Positions 33,519 to 42,842 of a stretch of DNA of 52,879 nt are shown piece by piece. Made by a program: the position numbers and the translations under genes. How positions within the stretch are numbered: position 1 is the first letter of the stretch; each line of letters opens with the position of its first letter. The notes below the pieces were generated by a model. It did no database searches. It saw only the letters and a list, made by a program, of their open reading frames with translations, and had not been told where the DNA came from. Source of the stretch: Saprospiraceae bacterium (GTDB taxonomy: Bacteria; Bacteroidota; Bacteroidia; Chitinophagales; Saprospiraceae). Location of the stretch: NCBI GenBank assembly GCA_013214355.1, contig JABSSL010000031.1, positions 21,757 to 74,635 of the forward strand. Reading direction: 5' to 3'.

Positions 33519-35546
33519 CTACTGCTCTACGATATCGGTAAGGTTTCTGATATTTAGCTGGGGAGCGTTGAAGTCAGAAACAATGGCTGTAATAGTAACC
33601 TCTCCATTTGGCAGCGAACTTCCAGAGAATGAGGCCTGATTTCTAGTATATAAAGTAATCGACCCACTTGGATCCGTGATGGTCTGAGAGCCAGCAAAAG
33701 TTCCACCTGAGAAACTTACATCTTTAATAACCACCAAGGTAGATTCCCATTCCTCTAGATTGTCCACTACCTCCTTCAAAGTAACTTCTCTAGGAGTAGG
33801 TGCTGTTCCCATACCTTTCGAACTAGCATTTTGTAGAGGTACATTATTCACCTGCAGCAAACCATTGTACTCAGACAATTCTTGTGATGACACTACTACT
33901 TCCAATTCTTCTCCTAAGGCAAAGGCATGTTCCGCATCAAATCGGACTACAATTCCATGATCTCCATCCTGTAGCACTAAATTTCTACCAGTTATATTTT
34001 CATTGCTAAGGTCTGAAATTACGATACCCGACAACACTTTATTACTTGGCGCAATCGTGCCTCCATCCTCAAAGATCTCACGTAGCTCTCCTGCTGAAAC
34101 CGGTTCATCATCTCCACCAACATTTCCACTACCGTCAGCACTCACATCATCCAGGTTACGGATCAGGATTTGAGGTGAATTAAACTCTGAAACCACTGCT
34201 ACAATGTCAGTAGCACCTCCTGGTACAGGCGCACCAGAGAAGCTTGCAGCTCCACGAGTAAACATGCTAATAGAACCCGAAGCATCTGTAACGGTCAAAT
34301 TTCCATTGTAGGTACTTCCACCGGTAATGGTTGCTCCTTTTACTTCAACTAAAGTTGATTCCCAAGCTTCTGCATTGGCAAGAATTTCGCTAATCGTTGC
34401 CGTGCGAGGCGTAGGAGCTGTCCCAGCCCCATTGGAAGTAGCTGCAGCATTCGCAACGCCCGCCAACTGTAAAAGACCGTTAAATTCAGAGAATTCAACT
34501 TCAGATACAACCACTTCTACATCTTGCCCAAGATCAAAATCATGAAAATCACTAAAGCGAATTACAATTCCCTTGTCTCCATCTTGTAGTACCATATTTC
34601 GGCCATCCCAATTCTCATTGTCTCCATCAGAAATGACAACACCACGCACCTTGGTTTCAGCTGGTGCTGCTGTAGCTCCACCTTCGTAGGCAGCTCTGAT
34701 GTCGCCGATGCTAACTAGGCTTTCTCCGCCAGTCCCAGCTCCACATCTAGTAGCTGACATTTGCAAATCGCTAGGCCTTCTTACTAAGAGTTGTCGTGTA
34801 TCTCTAAAGACACTCAACACCCCAACGAAAGATCCCTGACCTTCAGGTGTCAATTCACTGGCAAAGTCGGCAAAGCCGCTAGTACGCACAACCAGGCTAT
34901 TCCCTTTACAGTCCTCCAAATCTCTATTGACAGAAAAACGATTTATGGCATCTGCGTAAGGTGCACCAGCTGAAGCTGCTGCGAACTGTACATTGTCTAT
35001 CTGTACTACTTTGCTCAACAATTGATCTAGCCGAGCCGCATCATTTAATTCTTCGATTGTCACCACTTCTGGTGTGATATCTTTATCTCTTTCCTTCACA
35101 AACAAATGATTCTTGATGAGTAGATCCTCAATCGGATCTTCCACCGAACCATTGATTTGGTATGTACCATTATAATCACCTATGTATAAACCTTGCAGTT
35201 TCAGAAGAATTACCGTCCCTTCAGCGTAGTTATTGAAAAGGCCCGTAGCATTCAGACGAACGAGAAAGCCTCCAGTCTCATCCTGTACAGCAATTTGACG
35301 GAACAGGTTCCCGGTTTGATCATCCGCTCCTACAACTACCTCCACAATCAAATCCTCTTCAATCTGTTTAGAAGCCTGACCCAGCGTGTGCAAGGCCTTC
35401 ACTTCCGCTACCGTGGAATTAGCCGTCAATGTAGTTAAACCATCCAATGGTGGTTCATCAAAGTCTTGGTCAACACATCCCCACCAGGTGGTTACAAAAA
35501 GAGAAAGAAAAAAGTAAAATGAGATCTTTTTATAGTTAGCGTACAT
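33519..35546 (-). CDS. DUF5689-type surface lipoprotein with duplicated OB-like modules
   Basis: 675 residues. A lipoprotein signal ends WWGC with the anchor Cys at residue 24. Residues 45-265 are the DUF5689-like region (VEVVVGADDQTGNLFRQIAV, then DETGGFLVRL). Two copies of a 190-residue module follow (276-470 and 482-675), sharing RNMVLQDGDKGIVIRF/RNLVLQDGDHGIVVRF, NGLLQ, AWESTLVEVKG/EWESTLVVIKD and IRNLDDV/IRNLTDI. Strand-rich composition and these turns recall OB-fold nucleic-acid-binding or lectin-like domains. It lies 39 bases downstream of a TonB receptor, in the place a SusD-like partner would take. The divergent nuclease suggests, but does not prove, a polymer such as extracellular DNA as ligand. 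Confidence 0.85.
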   Translation of the reverse strand: MYANYKKISFYFFLSLFVTTWWGCVDQDFDEPPLDGLTTLTANSTVAEVKALHTLGQASKQIEEDLIVEVVVGADDQTGNLFRQIAVQDETGGFLVRLNATGLFNNYAEGTVILLKLQGLYIGDYNGTYQINGSVEDPIEDLLIKNHLFVKERDKDITPEVVTIEELNDAARLDQLLSKVVQIDNVQFAAASAGAPYADAINRFSVNRDLEDCKGNSLVVRTSGFADFASELTPEGQGSFVGVLSVFRDTRQLLVRRPSDLQMSATRCGAGTGGESLVSIGDIRAAYEGGATAAPAETKVRGVVISDGDNENWDGRNMVLQDGDKGIVIRFSDFHDFDLGQDVEVVVSEVEFSEFNGLLQLAGVANAAATSNGAGTAPTPRTATISEILANAEAWESTLVEVKGATITGGSTYNGNLTVTDASGSISMFTRGAASFSGAPVPGGATDIVAVVSEFNSPQILIRNLDDVSADGSGNVGGDDEPVSAGELREIFEDGGTIAPSNKVLSGIVISDLSNENITGRNLVLQDGDHGIVVRFDAEHAFALGEELEVVVSSQELSEYNGLLQVNNVPLQNASSKGMGTAPTPREVTLKEVVDNLEEWESTLVVIKDVSFSGGTFAGSQTITDPSGSITLYTRNQASFSGSSLPNGEVTITAIVSDFNAPQLNIRNLTDIVEQ
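33522..34103 (-). repeat. Internal module copy 2 of the DUF5689 lipoprotein
   Basis: Residues 482-675. Aligns end to end with copy 1; shared landmarks are LVLQDGD, EVVVS, NGLLQ, GTAPTPR, EWESTLV, TDPSGSI, QASFSG and IRNL. Divergence at the protein level argues for an old duplication. Confidence 0.8.
34137..34721 (-). repeat. Internal module copy 1 of the DUF5689 lipoprotein
   Basis: Residues 276-470, separated from copy 2 by a Gly/Asp-rich linker (ADGSGNVGGDD). Landmarks as in copy 2: MVLQDGD, GTAPTPR, AWESTLV, TDASGSI, AASFSG, IRNL. Confidence 0.8.
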
Positions 35547-35585
35547 AGTTATGCTGTTTATCGATTATGGTTTTTGAAGTTCAAA

Positions 35586-38426
35586 TTAGATTTTGAAAGT
35601 TAGACTGAGGAAATAGGTCCGACCACGGCTGTAGAAGTAACGATTCGGGAATCTGCCAACATCTTTGCCCTCAAAGTCGAAACGAAACTGCTCATATCCT
35701 CCTGTGATAAAATCCTGCTTATCCAAGATATTACTCACCCCAAGGTTCAAGTAGATGAATAGGTCATTAATCTTCCAGGATTTGCCTCCGAAGAAGTCCA
35801 TGGTAAATGCGCCGGGGGCGCGTTCTTGGTCAATAATTTCATTCCAAAGGCTGGAGCCTTGTTCTACCACTTGGTTGGTAAATTCCGGGTTGGCCACGTT
35901 GGAGACGGCAGTTAAAGTTCTTCTCTCCGGATAAAAATCAATCCAAACATCTTCAAAGTAATTGAAGTTCAGGTTAGCAAACCAAAAGTCTTTGCCATTG
36001 TAATGCAGGCCAAAAGTATAAGCCTTCTGCGGTGTACCGCTGATATTGAAGTTCTTAATGTACACGGTCTTGGGAGGAATCGGTTCGGCACGGTTATCTA
36101 TGTAGGCGAAGGCCGTTGGACGATTTGTATACTGGTATTCCCCAATGGCAGCCACGGCACTCACCCTTAGTCTCGACATCACCTCTACTTCAGCGGCTAG
36201 CTCTAAGCCCATATGGCGCGTATCCATGCCGGTCATGATATAATTTACGAATCCACCACTAGTACTTCCATCGTCATTAATAATGGCATTGTCTAGGAAG
36301 AAACTGCGATTGAAGAGTTGATCTTGGAAAGAAGTGTAATAACCAAAGACTCTTGCATTCGCATAAGGTGCCTTCAAAAGATAGCCACCTTCTATGCCTC
36401 GAATCTTCACCTGCTCTAAGCCAGGAACAGTTTGATTTCTAGTTCTGGGAGAAGTGAAGGAAAAGCGGGCGTAAGGGGCTTGCAGTTGATAATTACCGTT
36501 AAAAACCAAGTAATTCCTTCCGTCAATCTTATAAGTGGCTCCTCCTTTGAATTGATAATCCAGGAAGTTTAAGCGGTCCGATTCGCCCAATGAACTTTCG
36601 GGGAATTTTCCATTCTGTACCAGTCCTTCTCTCCAAAAAGTAGTATTGTTCAGAGAAGCTGCCAAGAAGAAATCGAATCGGTCTAGACTGAAGTTAGTTT
36701 GCAACCAAGCATTGGCTTTGCGAATGTTCATTTGGTAGTGATAACCAAAAACATCTCCTTCTCGAACCACTCGGTTGGGACGGGAAAGGTCATTTTGAAT
36801 GAAGAGAAAATCCGCGCCTGGTTCAAATTCGGCAAACCGATCAATATCTAGGTAGTAGTCTCCCCCCAATAGATCTTTAACGGTTTTGAAGTTATCTCCC
36901 AAGTAAGCCTGGTACCCAATACCGCCACTTAGCGCAATTCGATCGTTAATAAAGGATTCAAAACGATTATTGAAGCTAAGTACTTCACTATCATAACGGC
37001 GATCTTCAATAATGTAACTAGAACGATTTCCACTTACATTATAATCCGCAATTCCATTTACATCTCTTATTGTCTGAAAATTGTTTCGATTGGCATTGTA
37101 CATGCTGGTCCAGTCGATCTGCCGTGCTTCCTCAGAATTACGGAGCAATTCTTCCACAGCATCGGATTGTTCATTGTCGATGAAGCTGGGTAATTTTCTA
37201 TAGTAATTTGGACGGGGATCAGGTGCATCATACCAATCGAGCGCCGAACTTCCGTAGCGTCCTCCCTGGTAGGCGATGGAAGTCGTGATGGTTGTAAAAT
37301 CACCCACCGTCCAATCATGTCTAAGGATCGCCATCGGTTGGTGTGTATCACTTACCCTTGAGTTTCTTTTTTCTCCTTCCTGATAGCCCCAATAGGAATT
37401 ATAATAATTGGTGCCTGCTAAATCATACAACTCCTGGATCGCAGCTCCCGATCGGCCTCGCTTGCTGGGCGCTCCAAAGACTGTCAGGTTTAATAAGTGG
37501 TCATCTCCTAGTTTTTTATCTACGGAGAGGAAGTAAGAATACGCATCATAGAAAGTGCCTGGTGTATAACCTTCCTGTGCCCACCTTTGTGAGGCGGAGA
37601 TGGTTAATGCCCAGCCAGAAGGCAACATGCCTGTACTGTGCGTAGCCATGGTTCTGTGATCATACGAACGATTTGAGATCGCATAGGATACTCGCGTCTG
37701 CTTGCGTTGTGTAGAAGCTCGGGTATCGATCGCCGTAGCTCCACCAATCCCTCCAATGCTATAGGAATTAGAACCAAGTCCGACATCCGTATTCCTGTTT
37801 CTCAAAACATCATTGAGACCACCCCATTTGCCCCAGAATACCCCACCACTTTCTAGATCATTCACCTGGATGTTGTTCAAGAACATACTGGTATGCTCAG
37901 AACGGTACCCCCGGAAATTGAAGCGATAGGAACCGAAGACAAAACCGATGGTATTGACGAATCGATCTCGAGAAGCAGTCAAGATCCCAGAAATACTCTG
38001 GGCTCCAGCACTGTTTTGGTCGTCAGTACTCAAGGTTACGGTTGGAATTAGCTCTTCTGCGGCAATAACATTTTGATTATCTTCTGCAATTAGCCGCTTT
38101 GTACCAATAGTGATGTTCTTTCTTCCAGAGACCGGTACTGGAATCCGTAGTGTTTGGTAGCCACCACCAATCATAGTGATTACCACCTCTTCAACTGAAG
38201 CTGAAACTTGCAATTCAAATTTGCCATCAAAGTCGGTAAAAGTGCTGTTGGACAATGACTTGACCTCTGCCCCTACGATGGGTTCATCGGTTTGGTCATC
38301 GATCAACTGTCCGCGAATTGTAGCTAATTGTGAAAAAACAAGGAGAGGAAAAAATAGGCTGAATAGCCCTAAAGTAATGGTACGCTTGAAGTACGCACCT
38401 GAAAAGTGAACGGAACTCTGCATCAA
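35586..38426 (-). CDS. TonB-dependent receptor with carboxypeptidase-like N-terminal domain
   Basis: 946 residues. Signal peptide, then a CarboxypepD-regulatory-like beta domain (IRGQLIDDQTDEPIVGAEV to near residue 115), then a plug (FNFRGYRSEHTSMFLNNIQV) and a barrel ending in FLSLTFKI. The plug is less canonical than that of SusC proteins and there is no SusD neighbour; the DUF5689 lipoprotein downstream takes that position. It probably imports a substrate across the outer membrane using TonB energy. The substrate is unknown, though the adjacent nuclease makes nucleic-acid fragments or phosphate esters plausible. Confidence 0.88.
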   Translation of the reverse strand: MMQSSVHFSGAYFKRTITLGLFSLFFPLLVFSQLATIRGQLIDDQTDEPIVGAEVKSLSNSTFTDFDGKFELQVSASVEEVVITMIGGGYQTLRIPVPVSGRKNITIGTKRLIAEDNQNVIAAEELIPTVTLSTDDQNSAGAQSISGILTASRDRFVNTIGFVFGSYRFNFRGYRSEHTSMFLNNIQVNDLESGGVFWGKWGGLNDVLRNRNTDVGLGSNSYSIGGIGGATAIDTRASTQRKQTRVSYAISNRSYDHRTMATHSTGMLPSGWALTISASQRWAQEGYTPGTFYDAYSYFLSVDKKLGDDHLLNLTVFGAPSKRGRSGAAIQELYDLAGTNYYNSYWGYQEGEKRNSRVSDTHQPMAILRHDWTVGDFTTITTSIAYQGGRYGSSALDWYDAPDPRPNYYRKLPSFIDNEQSDAVEELLRNSEEARQIDWTSMYNANRNNFQTIRDVNGIADYNVSGNRSSYIIEDRRYDSEVLSFNNRFESFINDRIALSGGIGYQAYLGDNFKTVKDLLGGDYYLDIDRFAEFEPGADFLFIQNDLSRPNRVVREGDVFGYHYQMNIRKANAWLQTNFSLDRFDFFLAASLNNTTFWREGLVQNGKFPESSLGESDRLNFLDYQFKGGATYKIDGRNYLVFNGNYQLQAPYARFSFTSPRTRNQTVPGLEQVKIRGIEGGYLLKAPYANARVFGYYTSFQDQLFNRSFFLDNAIINDDGSTSGGFVNYIMTGMDTRHMGLELAAEVEVMSRLRVSAVAAIGEYQYTNRPTAFAYIDNRAEPIPPKTVYIKNFNISGTPQKAYTFGLHYNGKDFWFANLNFNYFEDVWIDFYPERRTLTAVSNVANPEFTNQVVEQGSSLWNEIIDQERAPGAFTMDFFGGKSWKINDLFIYLNLGVSNILDKQDFITGGYEQFRFDFEGKDVGRFPNRYFYSRGRTYFLSLTFKI

Positions 38427-38495
38427 GGATACATTTTGATTTTACATTTGGTTACTTTTAACCTTTGATCTTAGGATGTATTTTTCAGGGCGGCA

Positions 38496-38503
38496 CAAAG
38501 TTA
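38496..38503 (-). promoter_or_regulatory. Candidate -7 element for the TonB receptor/DUF5689 operon
   Basis: CAAAGTTA reads TAACTTTG on the minus strand, an exact TAnnTTTG match 69 bases before the receptor start, inside the divergent intergenic region. Confidence 0.45.
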
Positions 38504-38681
38504 ACATTTCAGATCAATTGCCTGCTCATTAATCCTCAAAAATTAACACAAAGTTCATCTACCAACCTTCTAAATTTAGTTACTTTTCGATTTCTAGGAC
38601 GGTGAATTCGGCAAATTATCTTGGATTTTAGGTACTTTGGCGCCGTTTTTGTCATACTTATCACGAACAACCACAAAACCA

Positions 38682-39722
38682 ATGAGAATTACAATCTTTA
38701 GTCTGCTTTTACTCCTAACTACCTCTTCCCTTGACGCTCAAAACAAGAAACAATACCGAGTCGGAGCCATAGGCTTCTACAATTTCGAAAACCTATTCGA
38801 TATTGAGGATGATCCTGCTATCCGGGATGAAGAATTTACCCCCAATGGTAGCCGTAACTGGACTCAGGAGCTCTATCAGACCAAGCTAGATAATCTGGCG
38901 AAGGTAGTTTCGGAGATGGGCACCGATTTGACGCCCGATGGGATGAGTCTCTTAGGCGTAGCAGAAGTAGAAAACCGGAAGGTTCTAGAAGACTTTGTCA
39001 TCCAGCCTGCCGTTAAAAAGCGGAACTACCAAATCGTGCATTTCGATTCTCCAGACCGAAGAGGTATCGATGTAGCCTTATTGTATCAACCTAAATACTT
39101 CAAGGTCGAATCTGCAGCGGCCCTCCCCGTAGAAATATTTCAAGGAGATGGAGATCGGAAATACACCAGAGATGTGTTGTACGTATCGGGTAAATTTGAT
39201 GATGACCTGATTCATGTATTTGTGAACCATTGGCCATCTAGGAGTGGTGGAGCAGCGGCTAGTCAAGCCTACAGGAATGCAGCAGCAATGGAAGTTAAGT
39301 TAGTTTGTGATTCCTTACTCCAAGCTGATTCTAAGGCCAAAATTGTCATCATGGGTGACCTCAATGATGACCCTTCCAGCCCTAGTGTAAAGAAGGTATT
39401 AAACGCCAAGTATAAGCCAAAAGCCCTGAAAGGGCCCGGATTTTTCAATCCTATGCATGCTTACTTCCGCAAAGGAATCGGGACCTTGGCCTACCGAGAT
39501 GCCTGGAACCTTTTTGATCAAATCATCATTTCCGAGGGGCTACTAAATAGCGTTAATTCCGGTTATCAATACTACAAAGCACAAATCTTTTCGCCCAAAT
39601 ATTTGTATCAAAAAACGGGCAACTTCAAAGGTTATCCTTTCCGTACATTTGGAGGAAATACCTATCTTGGCGGATACAGTGACCACTTCCCGGTTTATAT
39701 ATTTTTGATCAAATCCGTTTAG
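38682..39722 (+). CDS. Exported endonuclease/exonuclease/phosphatase-family protein
   Basis: 346 residues from the ATG at 38682, chosen because it begins the signal peptide (MRITIFSLLLLLTTSSLDAQ); the frame opens at a TTG (38637) that is part of a promoter-like TACTTTG. EEP motifs in order: FYNFENLFD (Asn), GVAEVENRKVLED (metal Glu), VNHWPSRSGG, IMGDLNDDPS (catalytic Asp/Asn), SDHFPVYIF (general base His). This fold cleaves DNA, RNA, phosphoinositides or phosphodiesters. Export and divergence from a TonB receptor/lipoprotein operon fit an extracellular or periplasmic nuclease. Confidence 0.88.
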   Translation: MRITIFSLLLLLTTSSLDAQNKKQYRVGAIGFYNFENLFDIEDDPAIRDEEFTPNGSRNWTQELYQTKLDNLAKVVSEMGTDLTPDGMSLLGVAEVENRKVLEDFVIQPAVKKRNYQIVHFDSPDRRGIDVALLYQPKYFKVESAAALPVEIFQGDGDRKYTRDVLYVSGKFDDDLIHVFVNHWPSRSGGAAASQAYRNAAAMEVKLVCDSLLQADSKAKIVIMGDLNDDPSSPSVKKVLNAKYKPKALKGPGFFNPMHAYFRKGIGTLAYRDAWNLFDQIIISEGLLNSVNSGYQYYKAQIFSPKYLYQKTGNFKGYPFRTFGGNTYLGGYSDHFPVYIFLIKSV

Positions 39723-39733
39723 GCCCAACATCT

Positions 39734-41029
39734 GTGAGTATTGACAAAAAAGTATTAGAACTCAGTGATGATTTCAAGTATGTCCTCGACAGCCTGGAAA
39801 AGCAGAAAACCAATTTGTTTGTAACGGGCCGTGCGGGTACTGGCAAGTCAACCTTGCTCCAACTTTTCCGAAATACCACTCATAAAAAAACAGTGGTGCT
39901 AGCCCCCACTGGCATCGCCGCCCTAAACGTAAAGGGACAAACCATTCATTCCTTTTTCGGTTTTCCACCTAAGCCCTTGGATCGTAGTGAGATCAAGAAG
40001 CGGCGTGATCGTCGTTTGTACAAGAGGATGGAGGTTTTGATCATTGATGAAATATCGATGGTCCGCGCTGATCTCTTGGACAATATCGACTATTTCCTGC
40101 GTGTCAATCGCGAGAACCCCTATCCTTTCGGTGGCGTACAAGTGGTTTTCTTTGGGGATCTCTTCCAACTACCACCGATCGTCTCTTCAGAAGCTGAAAA
40201 GCAGTTGTTTGAGCATTATTACGAAAGTCCGTACTTCTTTTCCGCCAAGGTTTTTGAGGAAGATTTCACCTTAGAAAAAATTGAACTGCGGAAAGTTTAT
40301 CGGCAGGAAAATCGATACTTTTTGCGCCTCCTGGACAGTATCCGGCTCAATCAAATGGATTATGACGATCTGGAAGATCTGAATCAACGACATCTGCCAG
40401 CCTTTGAGGCAGAAGATTTCTACATCACTCTTTCTGCACGCAATGCTAAGGTCAACAGCATTAACCAAAAAGAGATTGATAAGATCCCCTACCCCGCCTA
40501 CCTGTACCAAGCTGCCATTACCGGCGCCTTTCCACCAAACCTTTTCCCTACGGAGGCCGGACTGCAGTTAAAACTGCACGCTCAGGTCATGTTTTTGAAG
40601 AATGATCCGCAAAAAAAGTTTGTTAATGGTACCATTGGGAAAGTGATCAAATTGGAAAACGATAAAGTCACGATTTTGATCGAGGAGTTTGGTCAGAAAC
40701 GGGAGGTAGAAGTGGAAGCCATGGATTGGGAGATTCAGAAATACAAACTTCACCCAGATGATCCCAATAAGATAGAGACAGAAGTCATCGGAACCTTCAA
40801 GCAAATTCCCTTAAAATTGGCCTGGGCCATTACCGTACACAAATCCCAAGGTAAGACCTTTGATAAGGTGATCATCGATATGGGTCGAGGAGCCTTCGAA
40901 TTCGGACAAACCTATGTGGCCCTTAGTCGTTGCCGCATCTTGGAAGGCATTGTATTAAAGCAGCCGATTAGGGCGCGCGACATCATGACGGATGAAAGAA
41001 TTATTGAATGGTACGAGACGCATTTTTGA
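39734..41029 (+). CDS. Pif1/RecD-like ATP-dependent DNA helicase
   Basis: Superfamily 1 helicase, 431 residues, starting at a GTG 11 bases after the nuclease gene. Walker A is TGRAGTGKST (31-40), Walker B IIDEIS (103-108), then GDLFQLPPIV (motif III), VYRQ, and near the end AITVHKSQGKTFDKV with YVALSRCR (motifs V and VI). A beta-barrel insert (KLHAQVMFLKNDP) matches the 2B/SH3-like part of Pif1. It is compact and lacks the long C-terminal extension of many bacterial relatives. Its role in DNA repair or replication is general. The link to the upstream nuclease is by transcription only. Confidence 0.88.
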   Translation: MSIDKKVLELSDDFKYVLDSLEKQKTNLFVTGRAGTGKSTLLQLFRNTTHKKTVVLAPTGIAALNVKGQTIHSFFGFPPKPLDRSEIKKRRDRRLYKRMEVLIIDEISMVRADLLDNIDYFLRVNRENPYPFGGVQVVFFGDLFQLPPIVSSEAEKQLFEHYYESPYFFSAKVFEEDFTLEKIELRKVYRQENRYFLRLLDSIRLNQMDYDDLEDLNQRHLPAFEAEDFYITLSARNAKVNSINQKEIDKIPYPAYLYQAAITGAFPPNLFPTEAGLQLKLHAQVMFLKNDPQKKFVNGTIGKVIKLENDKVTILIEEFGQKREVEVEAMDWEIQKYKLHPDDPNKIETEVIGTFKQIPLKLAWAITVHKSQGKTFDKVIIDMGRGAFEFGQTYVALSRCRILEGIVLKQPIRARDIMTDERIIEWYETHF

Positions 41030-41076
41030 GGACTGTTCTTCTTTTTTTATTCGGCTTTTTCTTATTTTGCTTCCTA

Positions 41077-41084
41077 TAAATTTG
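41077..41084 (+). promoter_or_regulatory. Candidate -7 element for the 44-residue membrane peptide
   Basis: TAAATTTG matches TAnnTTTG exactly and ends 28 bases before the ATG at 41113, which supports that small gene. Confidence 0.5.
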
Positions 41085-41112
41085 CATTTTCCTACATAAA
41101 CCTTCTTTTCCT

Positions 41113-41247
41113 ATGGCTAAAAGATCAAAGAAGAAATTGCGGCAGGAAGCTAAAGAACGTAAAGAAACTCAGAAGTTCTTCACCGTAGTTGGAGTATCTA
41201 CCGTGGTATTAATCGTACTCCTGTACATCATTTATCAAGGTTCTTAA
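41113..41247 (+). CDS. 44-residue single-pass membrane peptide
   Basis: A short but convincing gene. A basic N-terminal half (MAKRSKKKLRQEAKERKETQ) leads into one hydrophobic helix (VVGVSTVVLIVLLYIIYQ) and stops at once. Positive-inside topology puts the N-terminus in the cytoplasm. A TAnnTTTG element lies 28 bases upstream. The stop overlaps the convergent membrane-protein stop within the four bases TTAA (41244-41247). No family is recognised; the layout resembles small regulatory or assembly subunits of membrane complexes. Confidence 0.65.
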   Translation: MAKRSKKKLRQEAKERKETQKFFTVVGVSTVVLIVLLYIIYQGS

Positions 41248-42743
41248 TTGCTATTCACCTCTGTTGATTCATCGCTTATCAGCAACCACGCGCTGGGGGT
41301 CATCCAGTCACTCCAGCTCGTGGTACTCAAGGTATCCAACATCCTACCCTCTGGGATATAGGGTAAGGTCCACTCTTTTGTGACTCCAATTGTCTGCGAA
41401 TTCTCCAAGGCTCTGTTGAAGCTAGTTTCATCCTTTTCCACCACAACGGAGGAGAACACCTGCTTAGCATATACCGCAGCATTGGGAAAGGATCTTTTTT
41501 GCCTGGGCAACAACACCATTTCTGTAGCTTCTGGTCGTAAGGCTTTTACTTCTTTGGGCATTTCTTGAACCAGACTACGTTGAGTTTCCATTAAAGGATA
41601 GAGCTGCAACCAGAAAAAACTCATACCAATCAAGCCACTGAGCAGACTAGCACCGAGTGCTAAAGGCTTACGAATACCATAAAGTCCAACGATGCCCACG
41701 AAGCTCAAAGCCCAGTAAGATCCCGACACAGCGATACCCGCTCTGTAACCATCTCCTTCAAAATACACGAACCCATTGTATAGCAGGGCAAAAGCAAAAG
41801 CAAAAATCAAGACCAAATGCAGTATAGCGCCGGTTTTCACCCAATCTCTGAAAGGGTAATTATCCTTGAAATACACCTCCATCTGTTTAGCCACCAAAAG
41901 TGCCAAAAAAGCTTGCCAACTAAGGGAAAAAGCTAAGAATCCAGCTATGAGCCCCCCGGAATAGATGACTGCCTGCTCCTCCCCCTTCTTCACCATCATG
42001 GCATTATCTCGTAAACCTCCCAATAAATACCCAAAGAAAGGGGCCATCCCAATGACACTATACAAAAGGAATTTTCCGATTGGAAACTGGTTAGCAGAAA
42101 ACACAAAGCCAGTAGGTTGCCAGTGAAACTGTCCTAACACAATCAACAGAATACCCATGGCCGGAGCTACTGCCCATAAATATAGTTGCGACAGTTTTTT
42201 ACCCTGTGGATGACGTAAGAAAAGCCAAACCACTAAGGCTAACCAAAAAATCAATGAAGATATCGGATGGATCATTAAACCTGCCAGTAGAAAAATATAG
42301 GTCAAAACCTGCCAAGAACGAACCGGTTGCTTTAAGTATAAGACCAAGCTCAAAAAACCTCCAAAATGAGCGAGAAAAAGATAGATATCGGCACTGGCTA
42401 GCTTCCCGAAATTAGGGAGAACGAGCGAGGAAGTCATGACTAGCAAACTGAGAATGACTCGTTCTTGTTTGAAGATCTTTTGCCCTAACCAATTGAAGAT
42501 AAGTAACCCAAGTAGCAAGAGGCCACCTGATATCCATCGTGCCTGCGCCAAGTCACCTGGATTCAGGCTCAATCTTGATATCCACCAGCCGGGAAGGCCA
42601 GCTTCATTCGTATCCATATGACTGTTCCACCAAAGTGCCGCTTCTCCCCCACTCCACAGACTTGCCTCGCTATTCCAGAAGAGTAGATTTACAAGAAATA
42701 ACACGCCCACCGCTACTGCAAAAATTCTAAACCTTGCTGACAT
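41244..42743 (-). CDS. Polytopic membrane protein, possibly a GT-C fold glycosyltransferase
   Basis: 499 residues from the ATG at 42743 (MSARFRIFAVAVG), chosen because the longer frame overlaps the divergent ubiE start and its extra residues look random. About 11-12 hydrophobic helices fill residues 5-410, and a soluble C-terminal 90 residues follow. The first loop, with EASLWSGGEAALWWNSH, sits where GT-C lipid-linked glycosyltransferases (ArnT/PMT-like) carry their acidic catalytic pair, but no DE or DD is present and the match is weak. The protein may instead be an unrelated Bacteroidota membrane protein. Confidence 0.7.
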   Translation of the reverse strand: MSARFRIFAVAVGVLFLVNLLFWNSEASLWSGGEAALWWNSHMDTNEAGLPGWWISRLSLNPGDLAQARWISGGLLLLGLLIFNWLGQKIFKQERVILSLLVMTSSLVLPNFGKLASADIYLFLAHFGGFLSLVLYLKQPVRSWQVLTYIFLLAGLMIHPISSLIFWLALVVWLFLRHPQGKKLSQLYLWAVAPAMGILLIVLGQFHWQPTGFVFSANQFPIGKFLLYSVIGMAPFFGYLLGGLRDNAMMVKKGEEQAVIYSGGLIAGFLAFSLSWQAFLALLVAKQMEVYFKDNYPFRDWVKTGAILHLVLIFAFAFALLYNGFVYFEGDGYRAGIAVSGSYWALSFVGIVGLYGIRKPLALGASLLSGLIGMSFFWLQLYPLMETQRSLVQEMPKEVKALRPEATEMVLLPRQKRSFPNAAVYAKQVFSSVVVEKDETSFNRALENSQTIGVTKEWTLPYIPEGRMLDTLSTTSWSDWMTPSAWLLISDESTEVNSN

Positions 42744-42842
42744 TTTCGTGTTTTGGGTAAAGTAAACGCAAAGCCCTATGCTTTGCAAATTTTTATCTGA
42801 CAATTTAAAGGCAGGAATTCTAGGGTTGTTCATGAGCCTGTC

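Noticed and set aside
33519-34721. The module repeats as a possible DNA-level tandem repeat or recombination hotspot
   Set aside because: The copies are similar only at protein level; the nucleotide sequences have diverged too far for slippage.
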